Shown: positions 18,515-27,567 of the stretch, in pieces | Position numbering within the stretch: position 1 is the stretch's first letter | Layout of the letters: every line of letters starts with the position of its first letter | Origin: JALZUE01 sp051251725 | Lineage (GTDB): Bacteria; Pseudomonadota; Gammaproteobacteria; Enterobacterales; Alteromonadaceae | NCBI GenBank assembly: GCA_051251725.1 | Contig: JBPOFN010000002.1 | Coordinates: 62,001-126,000 of the forward strand | Length of the DNA: 64,000 bases | Direction of reading: 5' to 3' | Notes under the pieces: model-generated | Databases searched by the model: none | The model's input: only the letters and a program-made list of their open reading frames with translations | What the model was told of the DNA's origin: nothing | Program-made: the position numbers and the translations under genes

Positions 18515-19114
18515 ATTTGCATCCTGCAATCAAGCATCCTTACTTAAGCCTTCCGTTGGTTACACCATCCTTTGGTGACTCCTACAACTCCATAGTTTTG
18601 CTTCTTCCTAAAGCTGCCGCGTCCCGCGACTATGTCCTTGATCCTAGTGTTCATCCCAAGTAAAATCCATATTACTCACATCATCCTGACGTAATCCCTA
18701 ATGCCATCCTAGCTAAGAGCTCCTGCCCTTTCTTAAATCCTGTGTCGTCCTGACATGTTTAATATTAGAGTATTGAGATTATTAACCAAGCAACTAAATA
18801 AAAATATATTTAAAGAAAAAATTAACGAAATCACACAAGTAATAATAAAGCCATTATTTACAAATAGTTACATAGTTGACGTCGTCAAAACCGCAAGTAT
18901 TATCCACTTAAGCTTACACACCTGTAAGACATGTATTACAGCAACAAACGCAAATTGTCGGATCGCAGATAACATTTCTTTACATTGTTTTCACCACAGC
19001 CAATAAACTAATGCCTATACTGCATTGCTAGGCTGTAAAAACAGCCCTGATATGGTATTTGATTGAAAATATCGTATAACTTTTATCACTAACAGATTAA
19101 GTAAAGGATGACGT
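18515..19114. other. Non-coding region rich in ATCCT-type motifs
   Basis: About 600 bases without a supported gene. From 18522 to 18757 the plus strand is C/T-rich, with short words such as CATCCT, GTCCT and ATCCT repeated at least ten times at irregular spacing, unlike flanking DNA. An 83-codon frame at 18755-19006 has no ribosome site or recognisable protein character. The promoter of lepB should lie near 19000-19100. Confidence 0.5.
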
Positions 19115-19780
19115 ATGAAAGCACTAGCAGTAAGGCACTGGCTTAATAACAATAAAGGTTTTATTTTATTTATACTCTTAATGGGGGTTTTTCGAGGCGC
19201 ATACGCTGATTGGTATCACATTCCCTCAAGCTCAATGGAGCCAACAATTACCATCGGCGATAGAATTTTAGTCGATAAAACCGCGTATAATATTAATCTG
19301 CCTTTTTCTGATATTAGCTTAATCCGTACCAATGAACCCGAGCGCGGCGACATTGTTGTCTTTGATTCAAAAGCAGCAAAGGTCAGACTAATAAAACGCG
19401 TTATTGGCTTACCCGGTGACTCCATTGCCATGAACAACGAGCAAGTATCAATTAATGGTAAAGCACTTGATTACCTAACAACCAGCAAGCAACAGCATCA
19501 ATTAGTCGCACAAGAAAATTTAGGAAATTTATCACACGCGGTACAGTATCTAGCTAACGGCAATCAAGAACACACCGCATTTACCGCAATAACAATCCCA
19601 ACAGACTATTATTTAGTACTCGGTGATAATCGCCGTAATAGCGCAGATTCTCGATATTATGGTTTAGTGCCTCGCAGCGAACTGATCGGCAAAGCCAATA
19701 AAGTGGCATTCTCGCTTGATTATCAAAACTTTTATTTGCCAAAAACTAATAGATTTTGGCATGATCTCTATCAGAATTAA
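19115..19780 (+). CDS. lepB: Signal peptidase I
   Basis: A 221-residue membrane serine protease that removes signal peptides from exported proteins. One N-terminal hydrophobic segment (about 15-31) anchors it. Catalytic Ser40 lies in IPSSSMEPT and general-base Lys94 in VRLIKRVIGLPGD. GDNRRNSADSRYYGLVP is the conserved box E. It is shorter than E. coli LepB (324 residues) and has a single anchor. It stands apart from lepA/rnc, so it may be an additional paralogue. A good site AAAGGATG precedes the start. Confidence 0.92.
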   Translation: MKALAVRHWLNNNKGFILFILLMGVFRGAYADWYHIPSSSMEPTITIGDRILVDKTAYNINLPFSDISLIRTNEPERGDIVVFDSKAAKVRLIKRVIGLPGDSIAMNNEQVSINGKALDYLTTSKQQHQLVAQENLGNLSHAVQYLANGNQEHTAFTAITIPTDYYLVLGDNRRNSADSRYYGLVPRSELIGKANKVAFSLDYQNFYLPKTNRFWHDLYQN

Positions 19781-19905
19781 CCTTGATGACATGAGATCTT
19801 GGCCCGATAGCGATTATATTGATAATAAAGCTACCTAAAACAAGGGACAAAATTTATAATAGCCATCACTATCCGTAAATAAAGCATCTAACATTAGGCA
19901 ATACC

Positions 19906-20310
19906 ATGACCACAGAAAACCCTTATCATAATAATCCGCTTCATGGCCTTAGCCTCGCTAACTTATTAACCGAAATAGAAAACCAATATGGTTTTGAACT
20001 ATTAGATGCTTATCTCAATATTAATTGTTTTCGTAAAAACCCAAGTATTGCATCAAGCATTAAATTTTTAAAGAAAACCCAATGGGCACGCGAAAAAGTA
20101 GAAGCCTTTTATTTATATCAATATAAAGGTTTGCCTAAGGCTGACGATACTCAGTTTTTATTACCGCCACGTGAACGTATTGTACCTGCGCACCACACAC
20201 CGAAAGAGCCGGCTGAATTAAGCTTTGAAGATGCTGAAAAGTTAAGAGAAAAGAAAGCGATAAAAACCAGGGCCAGAGCAGCAACTAAAGCAAACCCTTG
20301 GGGTAACTAA
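19906..20310 (+). CDS. VF530-family (DUF2132) putative DNA-binding protein
   Basis: A 134-residue protein. The N-terminal 70 residues match the VF530/DUF2132 family: NPLHGLSLANLLTEIENQYG, then INCFRKNPSIASSIKFLKKT and WAREKVEAFYL. VF530 of Vibrio has a helical fold for which DNA binding was proposed. The C-terminal part is charged and Lys/Arg/Ala-rich (about 100-134), which would fit nucleic acid contact. Single gene; role unknown. Confidence 0.85.
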   Translation: MTTENPYHNNPLHGLSLANLLTEIENQYGFELLDAYLNINCFRKNPSIASSIKFLKKTQWAREKVEAFYLYQYKGLPKADDTQFLLPPRERIVPAHHTPKEPAELSFEDAEKLREKKAIKTRARAATKANPWGN

Positions 20311-20507
20311 TAGATAGCGCTTTAACGGGTTAATATTAACTAAAGCTGGAGCTAAATTTATCAACTTAAGTATTAATTTAACTTAACTAACGCTAGCGCA
20401 AATAATAAAGCAAATAATAGCAGAAGAAAAACACACAATTAATGTTAAACTAACGGCAATAGAGGTTAGTTTAACCTCCCCCTTAAAAATCATACAAGGC
20501 TGCTCTC

Positions 20508-20813
20508 ATGAGAAAAACCTTTTCATTAACACATGAAAAAATTAAAACCCCAAGACTCGTTGATGCTATCAAGCACGAAGTTAAGAAATACATAAAAAGA
20601 GAAAGAAACAAAAAATTACCTGAAGATGCAGATTTTTTGGATTTTGATTGTATGTACGGCGCCACCAAAGAAGAAGCAAAAGAAGTGCATTTATCTGCCA
20701 TCAATAAAAGTATTGATGAAGCAGTTGCGCTTGAATTACCTAGCTTCTATTTAGAAATATTAGCAAAAGCTGGTGTGAGAACGTCAAAGTTACCTGAAGA
20801 CGAAGAAGATTAA
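20508..20813 (+). CDS. DUF6172 family protein
   Basis: A 101-residue, mostly helical, charged cytoplasmic protein. MRKTFSLTHEKIKTPRLVDAIKHEVKKY, the DFLDFDCMYG segment and the final SFYLEILAKAGVRT match the conserved small family DUF6172. Function is unknown. It has an acidic tail (PEDEED). It appears monocistronic. Confidence 0.8.
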   Translation: MRKTFSLTHEKIKTPRLVDAIKHEVKKYIKRERNKKLPEDADFLDFDCMYGATKEEAKEVHLSAINKSIDEAVALELPSFYLEILAKAGVRTSKLPEDEED

Positions 20814-21144
20814 AGCTAAACTCACGTTAGGCTTACCTGAGAAGGCATTCGCTGCTATTTGCTAATGCCAACTCGCTTTTAACTATTCAGTTCATTCATA
20901 TTCAAAAAGCACAACTTTAATTACTAGCTAGCCAGTTAATAGATACTCAATTAACATATACACAGTTAACAAATATCCTAAAAAAACACTCCAGCTCCCA
21001 GCTCTAAATTTTCACTCCCCCTTTTGGCGTTAAGGCGTTAACTGTTACCTTCAGTATTTGTATTAAAGCTTTCGCATTCGTTGAGGTTTTCGGTATTATC
21101 TTAAGTTAATCAATTAAAATAATAACACGAGTGATTTACTGACC
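20814..21144. other. Intergenic region before the cupin gene
   Basis: A 331-base spacer without a gene. GGCATT/AATGCC near 20842-20870 can form a weak hairpin after the DUF6172 gene. The rest is AT-rich and should hold the cupin promoter. Confidence 0.45.
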
Positions 21145-21582
21145 ATGAAATTATATCAAGCCCTACTACCTTTGTTATTCTTAACAACGTCAAATACTGC
21201 ACTGTCGAACACTAATGAACTAGACTCAACAGTTATTACCTCCGAAACAGCAAAGACCACTCAGCACGAATGGGGCACGTTAATTACCTATTACAATGGC
21301 GAAACCGCCGGTACTAAAGATGCATTTTCAGCTGTGGCAATTATTAACCCAGGCATGGAAATTCACCCACCGCATGAGCATTCAGAAGAAGAGTACTTGA
21401 TGATACTGGCAGGATCAGGCACTTGGATCCTGCACGATAAAAGTTTTGAAGCCAAAACCGGCGATATTTTATTTGCTAAACCTTGGGATAACCATGGTTT
21501 AAAAAATACCGGAAAAACACCATTAAAATTTGTTGTGTTTAAATGGAATAATAAATTATTAGCAGAGTTAAAAAAGCACTAG
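21145..21582 (+). CDS. Secreted cupin-domain protein
   Basis: A 145-residue single-domain cupin with a signal peptide (MKLYQALLPLLFLTTSNTALS). The two cupin motifs are clear: HPPHEHSEEEYLMILAG (His/His/Glu ligands) and GDILFAKPWDNHGLKNTG (distal His). It is therefore probably a periplasmic metal-binding protein. The reaction cannot be told from the sequence. Monocistronic, ending at a strong terminator. Confidence 0.85.
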   Translation: MKLYQALLPLLFLTTSNTALSNTNELDSTVITSETAKTTQHEWGTLITYYNGETAGTKDAFSAVAIINPGMEIHPPHEHSEEEYLMILAGSGTWILHDKSFEAKTGDILFAKPWDNHGLKNTGKTPLKFVVFKWNNKLLAELKKH

Positions 21583-21602
21583 AGATTAATCTTGTACAAA
21601 TA

Positions 21603-21648
21603 AAACCGAGATAGTCGTTTAGTTTTCCCTGACCATCTCGGTTTGTTA
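21603..21648. terminator. Intrinsic terminator between convergent genes
   Basis: AAACCGAGAT (21603-21612) and ATCTCGGTTT (21635-21644) form a perfect 10-base stem. It lies between the cupin gene and the convergent membrane-protein gene. Confidence 0.75.
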
Positions 21649-21673
21649 CTAAATACCCTACCGTATAAAAAAG

Positions 21674-21937
21674 TTAAGCCTGCTCTTTCCCCTTTAGAAG
21701 AAAAAAATTCTTCACGCCATTTCGTATTAAATGACTTATTAACATCACCAAGTTAATCGCCAGTAAGGCAACGTAGCTTGCCATAATAGGTAAGTTATAA
21801 AAGCCTAAAACATAAAAAGCGACCGTCATCATAAATACAATAATTGCCGCGACCTGGCAAATCCTTTGCTCGAAGCTGATTTTTACCTGTTTAGTTTCTG
21901 ATAAGTCGATTAATTTTTTAACAGTATCATTATTCAT
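21674..21937 (-). CDS. Small two-helix inner membrane protein
   Basis: An 87-residue protein if translation starts at the ATG at 21937, chosen because AGGTGA lies 6 bases upstream; an in-frame ATG 45 bases earlier lacks such a site. It has a short cytoplasmic head, hydrophobic segments CQVAAIIVFMMTVAFYVLGF and ASYVALLAINLVMLISHLI, and a basic tail. No family recognised. Confidence 0.65.
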   Translation of the reverse strand: MNNDTVKKLIDLSETKQVKISFEQRICQVAAIIVFMMTVAFYVLGFYNLPIMASYVALLAINLVMLISHLIRNGVKNFFLLKGKEQA

Positions 21938-22086
21938 TGTCTTCACCTGTTGTTGATTGATTGTTGTTAGCTGCATGCTCAATGCTATGTGCTTAATGTA
22001 GCGCGCGGCTCAGCACTTGTCGGCACAACAAAGCTCAATCGACATAAAAAGCAGTTGAATCGACACTATTAAATTTTACCCAATAA

Positions 22087-22116
22087 AAAAGGTTAGACCT
22101 TGCGATCTAACCTTTT
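22087..22116 (-). terminator. Intrinsic terminator after the DUF2999 gene
   Basis: AAAAGGTTAGA (22087-22097) pairs with TCTAACCTTTT (22106-22116), giving an 11-base stem with a T-run on the minus strand. It lies after the DUF2999 stop. Confidence 0.8.
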
Positions 22117-22181
22117 AAAAATAACGGAATATCCTGTGCGCTTAAGCTAAATAGCTTTGCCGATAGTAAGCCAACAAAACC

Positions 22182-22442
22182 TTAAGATTTAGCTTTTGCT
22201 AACACCTCTTTCGCTTTATCGACCGCAGAAAGATCTAATCCCAATTCGGCCACAGCTTCAGTTATTAACGCCGGATTCATCATCACTTGCATCATCACGG
22301 GTTGTAATTTTTCAGCTTCAATGCCTAATTGACCGATAGTTGCCATTGCCATTAACGGGTTTTCAGTTAACGCTTGAAAGATCTCTTTGATCTTCTCATC
22401 ACTGATATTAGCGTCTTTTAATAATTGAATAATTGGGTTCAT
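22182..22442 (-). CDS. DUF2999 family protein
   Basis: An 86-residue helical protein starting at the ATG at 22442 (MNPIIQLLKDANISDEKIKE). The pattern of IFQALTENPLMAMATIGQLG and VMMNPALITEAVAELGLD is that of DUF2999, a small family known mainly from marine gammaproteobacteria. Function unknown. A longer frame from 22490 adds 16 hydrophobic residues not typical of the family. Confidence 0.8.
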   Translation of the reverse strand: MNPIIQLLKDANISDEKIKEIFQALTENPLMAMATIGQLGIEAEKLQPVMMQVMMNPALITEAVAELGLDLSAVDKAKEVLAKAKS

Positions 22443-22581
22443 AATGAATTTAAAGCTAATTGAAATTAGCCTTATTATAACCATATGCAAGCCAAGAAAA
22501 AGCGAAACTACTCGAAGTTAATGAAATAAATTAAATAGCATGAACACTTGATGATCATCCGGTAATTAATTGCTCAATCCA

Positions 22582-22881
22582 CTAGTGGTTTGCAGCTAAT
22601 AACACTTTCGGTTTTTCTTCTAACGATTTTACTACCGTTAAGTTTTTCTTCGGGAAATGCGTCACAATAGCAAACGCATCTTGATCTTGGGTTATTTTTT
22701 TCAGCGCAAGTTCATTAAAAAAATCACTGTCAGCGGTGTCTGCTACAATCTTTTTGGTCATGCACTTGGTATTAACTGCCAGTGTTGTTTTATCAACACA
22801 CTGCCAAATTTCTGCCCGCTCTGCCATTGTCGCCTGACTAAAAGTTAACAAGCTAATTACTGCGAATATACGTTTATACAT
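22582..22881 (-). CDS. Small secreted protein of unknown function
   Basis: A 99-residue protein with a signal peptide (MYKRIFAVISLLTFSQATMA) and two cysteines in the mature part (WQCVDKTT and NTKCMTKK) that may form a disulfide. A GGAG site lies 6 bases before the start. No family recognised; periplasmic location inferred. Confidence 0.65.
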   Translation of the reverse strand: MYKRIFAVISLLTFSQATMAERAEIWQCVDKTTLAVNTKCMTKKIVADTADSDFFNELALKKITQDQDAFAIVTHFPKKNLTVVKSLEEKPKVLLAANH

Positions 22882-23166
22882 AGTTACTCCACTGAGACTT
22901 TAGTAAGACTTCGACTACGTACCTTTAATAACAACTTAGGGGTTATTAACAATACTTACGCTTTTAATACTAGCAAACGCGGCCAAAAACTACCTAACAC
23001 ATTTTTATGACAAGTTTATTACACTGTAATTTATTTTTACCTTTGCCAAAATTAAATTTATCAGATGATTTAAAAGCACAAAAACCAGTTAACACTGAGC
23101 GTGAAAGCCCCCATAATAAGCGCGCAAAGTTTACAAGATAAAACGAATAAGGACATAAGTAACAAG

Positions 23167-23814
23167 ATGATCATCAACTTCTCAGAATATGCCGCCAGCC
23201 AGCGCTACCATTTAATGACTCAAACGATTATTCCACGACCTATCGCTTGGGCATTAACAACATCAAACAAGGAAGGTCAGCTTGATAATATTGAACAAAG
23301 CAGCCTTAACCTCGCGCCGTATTCATACTTTACTGCCATCTCAAGCGAGCCAGCGTTGTTAATGTTATCAGCGGGTAAAAAACCTAATGGTGATTTTAAA
23401 GACACTTTGGTCAATGTGTTAAAGAACAAAAAAATGGTTATTCATATTGCCAATGAAAATCAAGCAGACTTGGTAACACATACCGCGGCAACGCTTGAAC
23501 ATGGTGAATCAGAATTATCTGGCGTCAATGGTCAGCTTGCAACCGTAGCCTTTGAAGGTTTTGAACTACCGCGTTTAGCCCACTGCGACATTGCCTATGG
23601 CTGTGACCTTTATGAAACACAAGTGGTGGGTAACACGGCACAAACCTTGATCTTTGTTGAAATTAAACAGCTCTATTTGAATCCGGACGTGATCAATATC
23701 AATGATGATAATCGTATTAAAGTATTGGCTGGGGGCGTGAAACCTTTAGCGCGTTTAGGCGCAAATGAATATTCAGGGATTTCAGCAGCATTTAAGAAAC
23801 AACGTCCCGCTTAA
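23167..23814 (+). CDS. Flavin reductase-like FMN-binding protein
   Basis: A 215-residue split-barrel flavin-binding protein (flavin_reduct domain). TIIPRPIAWALTTSNKEG and LNLAPYSYFTAISSEPALLML are the typical flavin contacts; HCDIAYGCDLYE follows in the second half. Start chosen at ATG 23167 because the family begins with MIINF; an upstream GTG at 23101 would add 22 atypical residues. The physiological partner is unknown. Confidence 0.85.
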   Translation: MIINFSEYAASQRYHLMTQTIIPRPIAWALTTSNKEGQLDNIEQSSLNLAPYSYFTAISSEPALLMLSAGKKPNGDFKDTLVNVLKNKKMVIHIANENQADLVTHTAATLEHGESELSGVNGQLATVAFEGFELPRLAHCDIAYGCDLYETQVVGNTAQTLIFVEIKQLYLNPDVININDDNRIKVLAGGVKPLARLGANEYSGISAAFKKQRPA

Positions 23815-23925
23815 CTTATCTTAAATTATTGCGCCGGTGGCAGTTACAGTTTGATTATTTTAACTATAATTAGAGCTAACCAAGCCACTAGCGTTTAATG
23901 CGTCACTGATAACGCAGGAGTTAAC

Positions 23926-24549
23926 ATGGAAATTAAATCAACGAGCGAATTCAGCAAAGCTGCTGCGTATGAGCTTAAAGCCAAAACTCCTGAAAGTAAA
24001 ACCGCTAATATTCCAGAGCCAAATTTAAGCGCAGTGCAAAAGTCTAAAAAACTGCAAAACTTGGCCGTAATAGACGCCAGTATCAATGTAAATAATAAAG
24101 CCACTAACAGCGCCGCCGACAACCCAATGTCGTTACTTTATAAAACAGCGCTGGCCGAAATAAATAAACAGTTGCTGCCAATATTTGGTGAAAACGCAGC
24201 GCAAGCGGCATACGAAGAAAATTTAGATGTCTCGCCACAAGCGACAGCAAATCGTATAGTACAAGGTGCAACAGCCTTTTATGATGCTTTTAAAGAGAAA
24301 AATAGTGATCTGGCTGATGAGGCTGCTTTAACTGAATTTTTAACGGTTATCGGCGCAGGTATCGATAAAGGTTTTGAAGAAGCTAAAGACATATTAGATA
24401 GCTTGTCGGTACTAAAGGGAGATATCGCAAGTAACATCGGTTTTACTTACGAATTTGTTCAGCAAGGTTTAACTGACTTTAAAACCCAATTATTAGCGAG
24501 CTATACCGATAGCATGTTAGATGCTGAAAATAAGCCTGAGAATAAATAA
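23926..24549 (+). CDS. DUF5610 domain protein
   Basis: A 207-residue soluble protein. The N-terminal 65 residues are low-complexity and polar; residues about 70-200 are helical, with LLYKTALAEINKQLLPIFG, SPQATANRIVQGATAFYDAF and GAGIDKGFEEAKDILDSLSV, the pattern of DUF5610. Such proteins occur in marine gammaproteobacteria; function unknown. A GGAG site precedes the start. Confidence 0.75.
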   Translation: MEIKSTSEFSKAAAYELKAKTPESKTANIPEPNLSAVQKSKKLQNLAVIDASINVNNKATNSAADNPMSLLYKTALAEINKQLLPIFGENAAQAAYEENLDVSPQATANRIVQGATAFYDAFKEKNSDLADEAALTEFLTVIGAGIDKGFEEAKDILDSLSVLKGDIASNIGFTYEFVQQGLTDFKTQLLASYTDSMLDAENKPENK

Positions 24550-24885
24550 GCATGTCAATTTATCGGATAAAGCAACGTAGCGCGAACCAGCCTTAACAAT
24601 ACTTTCATCATTCGCGGCTAATACTTTGATAAGACTCAGCTAATTCTTTGATAATTATTAAACGATTTTAAATTATCAAGCCTGCTAACGAGAGAGCAAA
24701 AACCTTGTTATTAACCTTATCGCTTTCAAGCCGCTTGTTGGCAAACTTGCCGTAGTATTTCCCCCATATAACGCTAAAGTCCACATCAAAGAAAAGCTAA
24801 AGATAATCCATCACCTGCCGATATATTTATTATGACAGGTAATCAGTATTTTCTTTCAACAGTATTGACCATAAACACCTAAACT
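24550..24885. other. Intergenic region
   Basis: A 336-base spacer between two short genes of the same strand. No coding frame, RNA gene or strong hairpin that I can support. Confidence 0.45.
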
Positions 24886-25335
24886 ATGAACAGTATCAGT
24901 AACTATTTTAACCAATCAGCTATAGTGCAAAGCTCTCCTGTAAATGACAGCCTATCATCAACTGTACGTCCTTCTTCGTCGACAGCGCCTGCTCTCGCAG
25001 AAAATTCAAGTACCTTAGTGACCATTTCAAGCGAAGCACGAGATAAATTAGCGCAAGAGCAAAGCGCGATTGGCAGCGAACTAACTCAGCAAGCTCAAGC
25101 AAAAGATACCGAGCAAGCCGATGATGTAAGTGTCAGCGAAGCCGAACGCTTTGATAAGATGATAGAAAATATCCAAGAAAAAATTAAAGAGGTTCAGGAA
25201 AAAATTCGCGCATTAAAAGGTGATAAATCAGAAGATGTTCAAGCAGAGCGTAAAGCACTTGAAGGACAATTGGTTTCATTAAATGCGACGTTAATTGGTT
25301 TACTTGGCAAGAAAATGGAAGCGCTTGAAGCTTAG
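24886..25335 (+). CDS. Coiled-coil protein, FlxA-like
   Basis: A 149-residue soluble protein. The first 90 residues are Ser/Gln/Ala-rich and probably disordered. Residues about 95-147 form a heptad coiled coil (FDKMIENIQEKIKEVQEKIRAL then LEGQLVSLNATLIGLLGKKM). This organisation resembles FlxA-like proteins, a family linked loosely to flagellar regulons. The assignment is weak. Confidence 0.55.
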   Translation: MNSISNYFNQSAIVQSSPVNDSLSSTVRPSSSTAPALAENSSTLVTISSEARDKLAQEQSAIGSELTQQAQAKDTEQADDVSVSEAERFDKMIENIQEKIKEVQEKIRALKGDKSEDVQAERKALEGQLVSLNATLIGLLGKKMEALEA

Positions 25336-25670
25336 GTTTTTGAGCGATTTTATCCATCAGTTACCTATTAGCTAAATCTGTAACTGCATACTTTTTAGCC
25401 TGATGATACGTTCTGATCCTCCTGTGAACTGATCCTATTATGACGAAGACACAGTAAGAAAATAGGAAAAAACTCTATTTCCCCCCATCAACAGCTGCTC
25501 CTGCGCTGTTATAGCTCCCTCAGCCATAGAGTCGCTTTGTCCCCCAACATGACTATACCCTAGCGTTTATTCATGCACCCTGAATATTAGTTGCATGTAT
25601 CAAAAGTACTTAGCTTGCTGATTTGTATAAAAATACTGTGGGAAAACATGCTCAAATCGCTTAATGATAG
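25336..25670. other. Intergenic region between convergent genes
   Basis: A 335-base spacer with short GATCCT words similar in style to those at 18522-18757, and runs of C (25482-25487, 25552-25556). No gene seen. Confidence 0.4.
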
Positions 25671-25904
25671 CTACTTTTCACCATAGATCTTTTGAAAGTT
25701 TTTTAGATTCCAACCAATCATGACATCATTGCCAATTTTAAGCACAGGTAAAGAACGAGCACCGATCGCGTCCAGCTCTTTTCTACCACGTTGCATTTTT
25801 GCATTGGTTAATCGGTATTGAATGCCATTATCATCTAAGTATTTTTTCGCTTCACGGCAGTGAGAACATTTATCTGAAATATATAAAACAATTCGTTTCA
25901 TCAT
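25671..25904 (-). CDS. Glutaredoxin-family protein
   Basis: A 77-residue thioredoxin-fold protein with the redox motif CSHC at the start of helix 1 (YISDKCSHCREAKKYLDDNG) and the cis-proline loop RSLPVLKIGN. It is close to NrdH/YruB-type glutaredoxins. Cytoplasmic. It is 109 bases downstream of the methyltransferase gene on the same strand. Confidence 0.85.
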   Translation of the reverse strand: MMKRIVLYISDKCSHCREAKKYLDDNGIQYRLTNAKMQRGRKELDAIGARSLPVLKIGNDVMIGWNLKNFQKIYGEK

Positions 25905-26013
25905 TAACCTACCAATATTTATTAAGAGCTGTATTTTATCGAAGTCGCTGACGTAAATAAAACTAACTTTGGAGAATGTTGTTCTTTGGAAGGTATCACC
26001 TATTCATTCGCTT

Positions 26014-26814
26014 TTAAGATATCTCAGCTAACCATTGAGACCATTCATGCTCAAAACGCTGCATTTTCTGGTGTTTTTTTGTTTGCTCATGGTTTTGCTG
26101 ATCAAAGGCATGATTAAATGGCCCTACTTTACAAAGCTCGCAATAATTATCGCCATATTGCTGTTTTTTAATAACCAAATCATTTATCGGTAGTTTTTGA
26201 TTAACATTCTTGCTGTAGATATAAGTATAACTTGTCGTTGGTTTTACATGTTTATCGCGATCAACATTACGTACTTGATAATCAGGAAACATGGCAATTT
26301 CGAAAGGTATTTTACCTAGGTAATTCACGTCAGTTTTGCGAATAATGCCCTTTTCAATGTTCCAATGACTATAGGGTTTAACATCTTTTGAAGTAATAAA
26401 GGCAAGGTTTTCTCCCTTGTTATCTAAAAAGTATTCAAAGCAATGAATTAAGTACTGCCTTAATAACTGACGATTCAACACATTAACGCTGCGTTTATCG
26501 CACTGTTGCTGATATTGCTCAAACGAGCTAAACGCAGGAATTAAAGGGAATTGAAAAATAACAACATCAAAACTATGGTGGCTCAGTTCTCTCCAAGTTT
26601 CAGGTTTAGTCACATCAAAGCCCGTGATGACCTGACACTTAGTTTTATTTAATACATCAAGATACGTCGAGCCATACTTAGCCACTAGGGTTTGCTCATT
26701 GTCAAATACCGTAGCAACCACTTTTTCGGGTTGATGATGTTTAAACAATGAAGCTGAAAATGATAAATCACCATCTCCAATGGTTAAAATTCGCCAAGCG
26801 GGGTTGATATACAT
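26014..26814 (-). CDS. BMT5-like Rossmann methyltransferase with C-terminal C2H2 zinc finger
   Basis: A 266-residue protein. Residues about 8-190 match the DUF2431/BMT5-like domain, whose eukaryotic member methylates uridine N3 of 25S rRNA. The SAM-binding loop is ILTIGDGDLSFSASL, followed by VVATVFDN and the conserved FDVVIFQFPL. Residues 225-248 form C-x2-C-x13-H-x5-H (Cys225, Cys228, His242, His248) ending in KKHQKM, the pattern of matrin/U1-type zinc fingers. The finger suggests RNA binding. The substrate in this bacterium is not known; rRNA is the obvious candidate. Confidence 0.8.
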   Translation of the reverse strand: MYINPAWRILTIGDGDLSFSASLFKHHQPEKVVATVFDNEQTLVAKYGSTYLDVLNKTKCQVITGFDVTKPETWRELSHHSFDVVIFQFPLIPAFSSFEQYQQQCDKRSVNVLNRQLLRQYLIHCFEYFLDNKGENLAFITSKDVKPYSHWNIEKGIIRKTDVNYLGKIPFEIAMFPDYQVRNVDRDKHVKPTTSYTYIYSKNVNQKLPINDLVIKKQQYGDNYCELCKVGPFNHAFDQQNHEQTKKHQKMQRFEHEWSQWLAEIS

Positions 26815-26891
26815 ATAAGAATTCGAATAAAACTAAAAACGCATTATAACGTTAAAAATAAATATCAAGAATAGCAAAAGTCATCACACAC

Positions 26892-27222
26892 CTAAAACGG
26901 AGCATAATATCTGTTTGAACAAACGCCATGGGAGTCCGGAGGGGCGCTTTGGGTCGACGGCATGGGTGCCCAACTCAGCGGGAAACTTTGATTATGTTCT
27001 AGCGCTTATTTGTTATATCTGATGATGGCAAAACTGGTGGCACATGGATGTGCCTTCCAACTGGTACGTCGAAAATCGAATTTTAAATGCAAGACTAGCG
27101 TTTGTTAGCAGCGCGATGGGGTTCCAAGGGGATAGCGGCGCTAGCGTCCCTTTGGGTGTCGTCGAGCACCATCGACAATATAATCAAGAATAATTATTTA
27201 GGTTTGAAAGTATTTTTCAGGA
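26892..27222. repeat. Structured intergenic repeat, copy A
   Basis: Begins CTAAAACGGAGCAT and ends near GAAAGTATTTTT. Conserved blocks shared with copy B: TTGAACAAACGCC near the left, GATGATGGCA, GGTGGCACATGGATGTGCC, GCGTTTGTTAGCAGCGC, and a hairpin opening CCAAGGGG and closing TTTGG. Its left AACAAACGC and right GCGTTTGTT words are reverse complements, so the copy has inverted outer arms. It is longer than copy B by an insert around 26930-27010. Confidence 0.7.
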
Positions 27223-27280
27223 AAAATACTTTCCAGTCTGACGATACTATTAAATCAATTGCGGCGGTGGCCGCTCCACA

Positions 27281-27311
27281 CAAGGGGGAAAGAACACCCA
27301 TTTCCCCCTTG
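27281..27311. repeat. GC-rich hairpin between repeat copies
   Basis: CAAGGGGGAAA (27281-27291) and TTTCCCCCTTG (27301-27311) are perfect reverse complements separated by 9 bases. Confidence 0.75.
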
Positions 27312-27567
27312 TATCCCCCTCGGTGCCCAACTCAGCGGAATACATTAATTTTAATTTCGTAATTTTCCTTATACCTGATGATGGCACTTCCCTGTGCCAA
27401 CATCAGTGCTCGACTTCCTGTCTCACATAAGCAAAATTTACACTCAATAAAAATTAACCCGCTTCAATGGGACTGGTGTTGAATTCAAGGCTCGATTCTT
27501 TTTATGGAAATTTATTATTTAAATTTTCAAACCAGATACAGCGAAATACACCAGCAACAACACCAAA

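Noticed and set aside
18755..19006. An 83-codon open frame upstream of lepB
   Set aside because: No ribosome site, no recognisable domain, and composition like the flanking non-coding DNA.
23101..23166. Upstream GTG start for the flavin reductase-like gene
   Set aside because: The added residues are not typical of the family and no ribosome site precedes the GTG; the ATG at 23167 gives the usual N-terminus.
27102..27362. An 86-codon open frame in the repeat region
   Set aside because: It runs through repeat copy A and the GC-rich hairpin, has no ribosome site, and its codon use and residue order do not look protein-like.
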